This document shows positions 35,123-41,189 of a DNA stretch of 51,087 bases, in pieces; positions within the stretch are counted from its first letter, which is position 1; each line of letters begins with the position of its first letter. A program made the position numbers and the translations under genes. The DNA comes from an uncultured Acidobacteriota bacterium (lineage in GTDB: Bacteria; Acidobacteriota; Thermoanaerobaculia; UBA5066): assembly GCA_903845115.1 (NCBI GenBank), contig CAIMWE010000236.1, forward strand, positions 1 through 51,087, read 5' to 3'. The notes below the pieces were generated by a model, which was given only the letters and a program-made list of their open reading frames with translations, did no database searches and had not been told where the DNA came from.

Positions 35123-36294
35123 GCCCCCGGAGGCGCTTCGGCTTCCGGGAGGGCGACCGTGAACTGGCTCCCCTTCCCCAGCGCCGACCGGAGGAGGATC
35201 CGACCGCCCAGCCGCTCGACGATCTCGCGGCAGATCGAGAGGCCCAGGCCCGTTCCCTGCGGCTTCCCGTTCTGGGTGTCGGTGACCTGGCGGAACCGCT
35301 CGAAGACCAGCTTCTGGTTCTCCGGGGCGATCCCGATCCCGTTGTCCTCGACGGCGATCAGGTAGGCCCCGCGGCCGGACGCCGAGGCGACCGCCCAGCG
35401 GGCCGCCTCCTCCGGGGAAACCCGGGCGGACGCGATCCGGATCGTCCCCCCGCTCGACGTGAACTTCACCGCGTTGGAGGCGAGGTTCACCAGGACCTGC
35501 GTGAGGCGGTCCCGGTCGCCCCGGACGTACCCGAGCCCGGGCTCGGCCGGGCGGACCTGGACCTGGAGGGAGATGCTCTTCTCCTGCGTGACCGGACCGA
35601 ACATCTCGGCCGCCTCGAGGACGACCTCCTCCGCCCAGAAGGTCTGGTCCCTCCAGCCGCCCTGCCCCTCCTCGAGGCGGGTCAGGTCCAGAACGCCGTC
35701 CAGGAGCCGCGTCATCCGGTTGGTCTGCTCGACGATGATCGGCGCGAACTTGGCCACCGTCTCCGGGCGCTCCGTCCCGTATCGGACCAGGATCTTCGCG
35801 GCCGACGAGATGGCCGTCAGGGGGGTCCGCAGCTCGTGCGACACAGAGGCGAGAAACTCCGTCTTGAGGCGCTCCGCTTCCGTCGCCCCCGCCCGCGCGC
35901 GCTCGAGCTCGTCGTAGGTCCGTTTCACCGCCAGGAGGGCGCGGACCCTGAACTGCAGCTCGAGCGAGTCGACCGGCTTGGAGATGAAGTCGTCGGCGCC
36001 GGCGTCGAGCGCTTTCTTCTTCGAGTCGGCGTCGGTGAGGGCCGTCACGACCACGATCGGGATCAGGCGGGTGGCGGGGTCGGCCTTGAGTCGCCTGGTC
36101 GCCTCGATTCCGTCGATCCCCGGCATCATCACGTCCATCAGGATGAGGTCCGGCGCCTCCGCGCGGGCCCTCGCGATGGCGGTCTCTCCGTCGGCGGCCG
36201 AGAGGGGAACGTACCCGAGTACCTTCACCATCTTGGAGAGAACCAAGACGTTCGCCGAGACGTCGTCGACGACGAGGATGCGCGCGGCGTGCAT
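35119..36294 (-). CDS. Response regulator-histidine kinase (REC-HisKA-HATPase)
   Basis: 391 residues with inverted hybrid order and no membrane segment. The REC domain comes first (Asp54 in LILMDVMMPG, Lys106 in SKPVDS), then a coiled coil and HisKA with His153 in SVSHELRTP, then HATPase with LVNLASNAVKFT (N box), DNGIGIAP (G1) and GTGLGLSI (G2). REC-first kinases take phosphate or signals from another kinase. An in-frame GTG at 36324 would add ten residues. Its last bases overlap the PP2C gene, so sensing and phosphatase output are coupled. It diverges from truA. Confidence 0.9.
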   Translation of the reverse strand: MHAARILVVDDVSANVLVLSKMVKVLGYVPLSAADGETAIARARAEAPDLILMDVMMPGIDGIEATRRLKADPATRLIPIVVVTALTDADSKKKALDAGADDFISKPVDSLELQFRVRALLAVKRTYDELERARAGATEAERLKTEFLASVSHELRTPLTAISSAAKILVRYGTERPETVAKFAPIIVEQTNRMTRLLDGVLDLTRLEEGQGGWRDQTFWAEEVVLEAAEMFGPVTQEKSISLQVQVRPAEPGLGYVRGDRDRLTQVLVNLASNAVKFTSSGGTIRIASARVSPEEAARWAVASASGRGAYLIAVEDNGIGIAPENQKLVFERFRQVTDTQNGKPQGTGLGLSICREIVERLGGRILLRSALGKGSQFTVALPEAEAPPGA

Positions 36295-36381
36295 CGACTC
36301 CGGGTCGGCTGCTTGGGGTTTCACTCCAGGCTCTTCACGTCGGGCGGGACATTGACGGCCCCTGAGGGGAGAATACTCCCG

Positions 36382-37239
36382 ATGGCGGCGACGAGGCAGG
36401 TCTCGCGGCAGGGCCGGGCGCGCCCTCCGGAAATCCGGACGGGCGAGACCGTCCTCCGGGCGACGATCGAGTACGAGGGGACCAGATTCCGGGGATGGCA
36501 GGCGCAGATCAACGCACGGACGATCGGGGGGGCGTTGAACGAGGCCGTCCGCGAGCGGCTGGGGAACGAGGTGAAGGTCAACGGCGCCGGCAGGACCGAC
36601 GCGGGGGTGCATGCCTTCGGGCAGGTGGCTTCTCTCCACCTCCCGCCTGGAGTCGCGCCGGGCCCGCCAGAGCGCCTCCGCCGCGACCTGAACGACCTTC
36701 TCCCCCCGGACATCAACATCCTCTCGATGAGGGAGGCGCGTCCCGGCTTCCACGCCCGGCACGACGCCCGGCTCCGGACGTACCGCTACCGGTTCTCGCG
36801 CCGCCGGACGGCGTTCGGGAAACCCTTCGTCTTCTGGATCAAGGACGCCCTGGCGGCCGACAAGATGGCGGAGGCCGTCGCGGCCCTCTCGGGAAGGCTC
36901 GACTTCCATTCGTTCTGCGAGAACCCGGAGGGTCACGAGTCGACGCTCGTCGACGTGGCGTTCGCCGAGGTCCTGGTCCCGCCCGATGCCCCGGACCTCG
37001 TTCTCTTCCGCATCGGCGCTTCCCATTTCCTCTGGAAGATGGTCCGGCGCCTCGCGGGGACGCTGGCGGAGATCGGCACGGGCCGCCTCCCACCCGGCGA
37101 GATGTCCCGGCTCCTCGCGGAGCGGTCGTCCCGGACCGCTCCCTGGACCGCGCCGCCGTCAGGGCTGTTCCTCGAGTCGGTCGTCTATCCCGGCGAGGCT
37201 CCGCCGGCCGCTATCCCCGCCCTCCGGCCCGCGTTCTGA
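36382..37239 (+). CDS. truA: tRNA pseudouridine(38-40) synthase
   Basis: Isomerises uridines 38-40 in the tRNA anticodon arm. 285 residues from the ATG at 36382, with GGGGAGA about nine bases upstream; the ~20-residue extension before LRATIEYEGTRFRGWQ is basic and unconserved in type. The catalytic Asp73 is in GAGRTDAGVHA; RTYRYRFSR and FLWKMVRRLAGTL are further TruA hallmarks. TTGACG at 36352-36357 could be a -35, though no good -10 is spaced from it. Confidence 0.93.
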   Translation: MAATRQVSRQGRARPPEIRTGETVLRATIEYEGTRFRGWQAQINARTIGGALNEAVRERLGNEVKVNGAGRTDAGVHAFGQVASLHLPPGVAPGPPERLRRDLNDLLPPDINILSMREARPGFHARHDARLRTYRYRFSRRRTAFGKPFVFWIKDALAADKMAEAVAALSGRLDFHSFCENPEGHESTLVDVAFAEVLVPPDAPDLVLFRIGASHFLWKMVRRLAGTLAEIGTGRLPPGEMSRLLAERSSRTAPWTAPPSGLFLESVVYPGEAPPAAIPALRPAF

Positions 37240-37259
37240 GCCCCGGGGGCCCGTCCGGT

Positions 37260-37288
37260 TTGACCGGCCCGGGCGCCCGTGTTTTCAT
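37260..37288 (+). promoter_or_regulatory. Sigma70-like promoter placed for a leaderless transcript
   Basis: TTGACC at 37260-37265, a 17-base spacer, then TTTCAT at 37283-37288. The -10 ends six bases before the GTG start at 37295, so transcription should begin at or next to the start codon. No Shine-Dalgarno is present. Confidence 0.45.
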
Positions 37289-37294
37289 GCCGCG

Positions 37295-38641
37295 GTGAAC
37301 CGGTCGACCCGCCGCTCCTCGTCTCCCCTCTTCGCCGCCCTCCTCGCCCTCGCGTCCGCCCGCGCCGCCGCCGCCGTGGCGGCCGCGCCGCCCCCCGCGG
37401 CGGCGGCCTCCTCGCCCCGCCTGGCCGTCCCCTTTCTGGAGGGCCGCCCCTTCGCAGAGGTCGTGAAGCGCGCCCGGGCCGAGAAGAAGCCGATCATGGT
37501 CGACCTCTACGCCACCTGGTGCGGTCCGTGCAAGATGCTCGACCGCGCGACCTTCGCCAACGAGGAGTTCGGGGCGTGGGCGAAGCTGACGCTGGTGTCG
37601 GCCAAGGTCGACGCGGAGAAGGGGGAGGGGCGCCGTCTCGCGCGCCGTTACGCGGTCCACTCCTTCCCGACCGTCCTCTTCCTCGACTCTTCGGGCGACG
37701 AGCTCGACCGGCTGACGGGAGCGTACGAGGCCGGTTCGTTCCGGACCAGCGCGGAGGCGATCCTGGGCCGGAAGAGCCAGCTGCAGCTCGCGATCGATCG
37801 CCTCGGCAAGGAATGGAGCCTGGAGGCCGCGCTCGGCGTCGCGTCCGTGCTCGCCCAACGCAACGACCTTGCCCGCCTCCGCCCCCTCGTGCTTCGCCTG
37901 GTCCGCGAGGACCTCGACCTCGAGCATTCCGAGACTCTCGAGGCGCTCGGTGTCCTCGCCGCTCTAGAGGACTATGACGGTCACCTCTCCGTGGAGACCG
38001 CCGACATGGTCTCGTCGTTCCTCCCGCGACTCGGGAGCGAACCTCGCCGCGCCATGATGGCGGGGTACCTGGCCCGCGACCTCGCCCGCGCCGGAGACCC
38101 GGCGCGGACTCGTGCGCTCGTGGAGGTGACCCTTCGCGCGGTCGGAGAGGGGAGCGTGTTCGGTCCCGACCTCGTCGCCGCCCTCGGGCAGGCGCAGAGG
38201 AAGGCCGGGCAGTTCAACGAGGCGGCGGCCTCGTTCGCGAAGGCCTTGAAGCTCGGGGAAGCCGCACAGAAACCCCCGGCGTGGGCGGCCGAGCAGAAGA
38301 TCGAGCTGGCCGCGGCGCTGGCGGGAGCCGCCAAGGGCGCGGAGGCGGAAGCGACGCTCCGGGACGCCCTGCCGGCCGCCGGGAACGACGCCGCGCTGCT
38401 GGCCGCAGGCGCGCGGGTCTGGCTGGCGCTGAAGAAGCCGGACGAAGCCACCGCCCTCTCCCGACGCGCGGTCGCCCTCTCGCAGGGAGAGGACGCCCGG
38501 GCTCAGGCAGCTCTCGGCGCGTCGCTGCTGGCGAGCGGGGACCGCAAGGGCGCCGCGGCAGCCTACGGGCGCGCCCTCGAATTCTCGCCGGACGACGGGG
38601 AGATCCGCCGCGAGATGGCCGGGCTGAAGAAGAAGGGCTAG
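37295..38641 (+). CDS. Secreted thioredoxin-fold protein with TPR-like repeats
   Basis: 448 residues from the GTG at 37295. An Ala-rich signal peptide (LFAALLALASARAAAAVAA) precedes a thioredoxin-like domain at ~50-160 with the redox CGPC (Cys76, Cys79) in VDLYATWCGPCK, and FPTVLFLDSSGDE including the cis-Pro region. Residues ~165-445 are Ala-rich helical repeats resembling TPRs (AGQFNEAAASFAKALKLGEAA, GDRKGAAAAYGRALEFSPDD). It may be a periplasmic thiol-disulfide factor with a docking surface. Its stop shares CTAG with the opposing DUF4149-like gene. Confidence 0.82.
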   Translation: MNRSTRRSSSPLFAALLALASARAAAAVAAAPPPAAAASSPRLAVPFLEGRPFAEVVKRARAEKKPIMVDLYATWCGPCKMLDRATFANEEFGAWAKLTLVSAKVDAEKGEGRRLARRYAVHSFPTVLFLDSSGDELDRLTGAYEAGSFRTSAEAILGRKSQLQLAIDRLGKEWSLEAALGVASVLAQRNDLARLRPLVLRLVREDLDLEHSETLEALGVLAALEDYDGHLSVETADMVSSFLPRLGSEPRRAMMAGYLARDLARAGDPARTRALVEVTLRAVGEGSVFGPDLVAALGQAQRKAGQFNEAAASFAKALKLGEAAQKPPAWAAEQKIELAAALAGAAKGAEAEATLRDALPAAGNDAALLAAGARVWLALKKPDEATALSRRAVALSQGEDARAQAALGASLLASGDRKGAAAAYGRALEFSPDDGEIRREMAGLKKKG

Positions 38642-39174
38642 AGAACCTGGGCCTCGGTCCCTTCGGGAGCCGGCGGACCGGCCGCACGCGGGCGCCGCGC
38701 CGCGAGGAAGAAGATTCCGCCCGCCGAGAGGATCCGCACCGCGAGCGCGAGCGACGAGTAGCCGTGCAACCGGCCCCAGGCCTTCCGGAGGGGGTCGCTC
38801 TTGTCGACGAGGTCGATGGCCACCGGCATCCGGTCCCGCAAGGCGACCATCTCCGGCGTGATCACCAGGAGGGAGGCGAAGGCTCCCGCGAGCGCCACGA
38901 CCAGGAGACGGACGATCAGTCCCGCCGGGACGGGGGGATCGTCCCCGGTGTTCCTCGCGACGACGACGAGGACGAGGAGAAGGGCGACCATCCCGAACGA
39001 CCCGACGTCGAGGGCGTCCAGGAGCGCGCGGTTCACGAGGCCGCCCACGTGACGGCTCCCCGCCGTGTCGAGGACGATCCGCGCGCCCGCGGCCGCGAAG
39101 AAGAAGAGGGCCCCGCACCAGAGCGCGGAGAAGAAGAGGAGCAGCGTCCGGGAAAGGTGGGCCCGGCCCGTCAC
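38638..39174 (-). CDS. DUF4149-like membrane protein
   Basis: 178 residues from the GTG at 39174, which overlaps the mqnD stop (GTGA); a longer start at 39192 is possible but lies inside mqnD. Four hydrophobic helices are visible (LLLFFSALWCGALFFFAAAGARIVL, GMVALLLVLVVVA, VRLLVVALAGAFASLLVI, LALAVRILSAGGIFFLAA). The WCGALFFFAAAGARIVL start and the WGRLHGYSS loop before the last helix are typical of DUF4149. Function unknown; coupling to mqnD hints at a membrane or respiratory role. Confidence 0.7.
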   Translation of the reverse strand: MTGRAHLSRTLLLFFSALWCGALFFFAAAGARIVLDTAGSRHVGGLVNRALLDALDVGSFGMVALLLVLVVVARNTGDDPPVPAGLIVRLLVVALAGAFASLLVITPEMVALRDRMPVAIDLVDKSDPLRKAWGRLHGYSSLALAVRILSAGGIFFLAARRPRAAGPPAPEGTEAQVL

Positions 39175-40061
39175 CGCTCCTCCCGGACCCACTCCGGCTC
39201 GACGTGCGACGGGATCGCCCCGGCCGCGTGGGCGCGATCGAGGAAGAGCCGCACGGCCTTCCGTCCCTTCTCCCCGTACGAGCGAGTCCAGTCGTTCACA
39301 TACATCCCGACGAACCGGTCCGTCCGCTCCTTCGTCAGGCCGCGGGAGAACCTCATCGCGTCCAGCAGCGCGGCCTCGCGGTTGGCCAGCGCGTACTCGA
39401 TGGACGCGCCCAGGGCCCGCGAGATCTTCGCGATCGTCGCTTCGCCGAGGTCCTTCCGGACCGCGTTTCCCCCGAGCGGAAGGGGGAGCCCCGTCTCCTC
39501 CTTCCAGAGGACGCCGAGATCCGCCAGGAGACGGAAGCCGTCGTCCTTCCAGGTGAGCTGCCCCTCGTGGATCAGGACTCCCGCGTCCACCTCGCCGGCC
39601 AGCACCGCGTCCCCGATCCGGTCGAAGGGGACGACTACCGGCTCGGTGCCGGGCGCGTAGAGGCGCGTCGCGAGAGCCGCCGACGTCAACGTCCCGGGGA
39701 TCGCCACCTTTCGCCCCCGGAGATCCGCGAGCGACGCCGGCGCGCCAGGACCGGTCCGGCAGACCACGCAGGGGCCGTAGCCGTCCCCGAACGACGCCCC
39801 GTGAGGCAGCAGGACGTAGCGGTCGGCGAGGTAGGCGTACGCGTGGATGGAGACCGCGGTGATCGCCAGCTCGCCGTTCAGCGCGCGGCGATTCAGCGTT
39901 TCGATGTCCGCGAGCTCGTGCCGGTACTTCAGTCCCTCCGTGTCCACGGCGTTCTGTCGAAGCCCGTAGAACATGAAGGCGTCATCGGAGTCGGGCGAAT
40001 GCGCGAGGACGATCTCGTTCGCGAAGTCGTCGGGGGAGACCGGTCGGTTCGTCGTGCTCAT
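39171..40061 (-). CDS. mqnD: 1,4-dihydroxy-6-naphthoate synthase / MqnD family (futalosine menaquinone pathway)
   Basis: 296 residues with the periplasmic-binding-protein-like fold of the MqnA/MqnD family. The N-terminal SPDSDDAFMFYGLRQNAVDTEGL, then IETLNRRALNGELAITAVSIHAYAYL, DAGVLIHEGQLTW and EETGLPLPLGGNAVRKDLG all match MqnD rather than MqnA. It would release dihydroxynaphthoate from cyclic dehypoxanthinylfutalosine. The ATG at 40061 follows AAGGAAG. No other mqn gene is in the window, so the pathway is otherwise encoded elsewhere. Confidence 0.82.
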   Translation of the reverse strand: MSTTNRPVSPDDFANEIVLAHSPDSDDAFMFYGLRQNAVDTEGLKYRHELADIETLNRRALNGELAITAVSIHAYAYLADRYVLLPHGASFGDGYGPCVVCRTGPGAPASLADLRGRKVAIPGTLTSAALATRLYAPGTEPVVVPFDRIGDAVLAGEVDAGVLIHEGQLTWKDDGFRLLADLGVLWKEETGLPLPLGGNAVRKDLGEATIAKISRALGASIEYALANREAALLDAMRFSRGLTKERTDRFVGMYVNDWTRSYGEKGRKAVRLFLDRAHAAGAIPSHVEPEWVREER

Positions 40062-40119
40062 CGCGTCTTCCTTCTCTCGCGTGCCGCTGCCGTCGCGATT
40101 CGGTTTGTCGTCGTCGGCG

Positions 40120-40125
40120 ATCCTA
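40120..40125 (-). promoter_or_regulatory. Candidate -10 box for mqnD
   Basis: Minus-strand TAGGAT, 58 bases upstream of the mqnD ATG, leaving a ~52-base leader that includes AAGGAAG. No clear -35. The rest of 40126-40200 shows no gene. Confidence 0.25.
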
Positions 40126-40210
40126 GCGCGTGTCCTCGTCGCTCCGGCCGATCTCCTCCGTCCGTTTTTTCGGAAGATGAAAGAAAAGCGACGCGTCAAG
40201 AAAAAAATTC

Positions 40211-40238
40211 TTGATTCGCGGTGGGAAATTCTTACAAT
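40211..40238 (+). promoter_or_regulatory. Sigma70-like promoter of the micro-histone-like unit
   Basis: TTGATT at 40211-40216, a 16-base spacer and TACAAT at 40233-40238, both close to consensus and set in an AT-rich stretch (about 40195-40260) that stands out from the GC-rich surroundings. Inverted arms CTTGATT (40210-40216) and AATCAAG (40236-40242) frame the promoter and could be an operator. Predicted start site near 40245. Confidence 0.6.
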
Positions 40239-40244
40239 CAAGTC

Positions 40245-40438
40245 GGAACAAAAAAAACGGCGACGTGATCACTAGTCACTTCGCCGTTTCACGGAAACCC
40301 CGAATCTTTGAAACCGATCTAATGACGGCAGCCGACAGATCGGAAGACGCGTGGCCCCCGTCCTGCGAGGGACAGCCAAATTAGCACGCGGCTTTCGGGC
40401 CTGTCAATCAACTCTGCCAAGAGGAGGTGACATAAACC
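40245..40438 (+). other. Structured 5' leader of the micro-histone-like gene
   Basis: The 377 bases between mqnD and the small gene hold no other coding frame I can support. From the predicted start site the ~194-base leader contains the strong hairpin at 40255-40289, a second stem CCGATCT/AGATCGG (40314-40320 with 40337-40343) and a short GTCC/GGAC stem near 40360-40375, and it ends with a perfect Shine-Dalgarno AGGAGGTGA at 40422-40430. It matches no riboswitch class that I recognise. Confidence 0.45.
40250..40289 (-). terminator. Hairpin with minus-strand T8 tail (also a leader hairpin on plus)
   Basis: Nine base pairs AAACGGCGA/TCGCCGTTT (40255-40263 with 40281-40289), one C-T mismatch, then GTGA/TCAC (40265-40268 with 40276-40279) around a seven-base loop. 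On the minus strand it is followed by eight T, a good intrinsic terminator for leftward transcripts; the nearest leftward operon is glmU-glmS-uvrD, ending about 900 bases away. On the plus strand only three T follow, so there it is more likely a leader structure. Confidence 0.5.
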
Positions 40439-40513
40439 ATGGCAACGAAGAAGGCCCCCAAGAAGGCAGCCAAGAAGGCCGCGAAGAAGCCCGTCAAGAA
40501 GGCCAAGAAGTAG
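40439..40513 (+). CDS. 24-residue Lys/Ala-rich histone-H1-like micropeptide
   Basis: ATG at 40439 to TAG at 40511-40513, only 24 codons. Apart from Met, Thr, Val and two Pro, every residue is Lys or Ala, arranged as repeated Lys-Lys pairs every four residues (MATKKAPKKAAKK at the start). This is the composition of bacterial histone-H1-like tails (HctA/AlgP/Lys-rich C-terminal domains) without any globular part. Reality is supported by a perfect AGGAGGTGA Shine-Dalgarno, its own promoter and its own terminator. It probably binds nucleic acid or another polyanion by charge; this is inference. It could also be a leader peptide, but no gene follows before the terminator. Confidence 0.65.
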   Translation: MATKKAPKKAAKKAAKKPVKKAKK

Positions 40514-40550
40514 TTCTAACCCTTTAGTATTTAAGGTTTTCCGGGATACG

Positions 40551-40579
40551 GGGGCTCTTTTTGGGCCCCTTATTTTTTT
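40551..40579 (+). terminator. Intrinsic terminator of the micropeptide unit
   Basis: GGGGCTC (40551-40557) pairs with GGGCCCC (40563-40569) with one G-U pair and a five-T loop, followed by TTATTTTTTT. It is 38 bases after the micropeptide stop codon. Confidence 0.75.
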
Positions 40580-40664
40580 GCCTGGCCCCCGTCCCCGAGG
40601 CCCTGGGGACGGCCCGGATCCCCCGCCCGATTTCCACAGGCACCCGGGGCTCTTTTCCACGGCA

Positions 40665-40685
40665 GTATATGGAGAGTTATATACT
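40665..40685 (+). promoter_or_regulatory. Palindromic operator overlapping the padR -10 box
   Basis: GTATAT (40665-40670) and ATATAC (40679-40684) are perfect inverted arms separated by eight bases, the arm spacing usual for PadR dimers. TATACT at 40680-40685 is a near-consensus -10 inside the right arm and ends six bases before the GTG start at 40692. Bound PadR would block its own promoter, and the transcript would be leaderless. No clear -35 is visible. Confidence 0.55.
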
Positions 40686-40691
40686 TTCCGG

Positions 40692-41189
40692 GTGTCCCTT
40701 CCCCACGTCCTCCTCGGGCTCCTTTCCCGCGGTCCGGCGAGCGGATGGGACCTCCACGCCCGCATGTCGAGGGATCCTTCGCTCGGCTGGGACGCGGACC
40801 TCGCCCAGATTTACCCGGCGCTCCGCCTCCTCTTGCGCGGCGGCTTCATCGCGATGAAGCGTCGCCGGTCGGTGAAGGGGCCGGCGCGTCGCGAGTACCG
40901 TGTGACCTCGGCGGGCCTGCGGGAGTTCCGGGAGTGGCTCGCCGAACCTCCCGGGCTCCCGCGCACGAAGGACACCGCGCTCGCGCGCCTCGCCTTCCTC
41001 GAGAAGCTCCGCCCGGTCGACCGGCGGGCCCGCCTCGTCGCATACCGCGGCCTGGTCGCCGAGGCGCTCCGGGCCGCGGCCCCGGTTTCGACGGCCGCGA
41101 AACGCCGCCGTCGCGCGCTGCTCGAGACCGAGCTGGCCTGGGTCGACGCCGAGGCGATGCTCCTCGCCGTGCAGGCCGGCGACGGTTGA
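40692..41189 (+). CDS. PadR family transcriptional regulator
   Basis: 165 residues from the GTG at 40692. The N-terminal winged helix shows LPHVLLGLLSRGPASGWDLHARM, LAQIYPALRLLLRGGFIAMKRR and REYRVTSAGLREFREWL, the PadR signature, followed by a helical C-terminal dimerisation domain (~85-165). The palindrome overlapping its -10 box suggests autoregulation. No transporter or enzyme gene follows on the same strand, so its targets lie elsewhere. Its TGA stop abuts the opposing uvrD stop in the palindrome TGATCA. Confidence 0.85.
   Translation: MSLPHVLLGLLSRGPASGWDLHARMSRDPSLGWDADLAQIYPALRLLLRGGFIAMKRRRSVKGPARREYRVTSAGLREFREWLAEPPGLPRTKDTALARLAFLEKLRPVDRRARLVAYRGLVAEALRAAAPVSTAAKRRRRALLETELAWVDAEAMLLAVQAGDG

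Noticed and set aside
40319-40765. 148-codon minus-strand frame opposite the micropeptide unit
   Set aside because: Leu/Gly runs come from reading the Lys/Ala codons backwards; no ribosome-binding site or motif.
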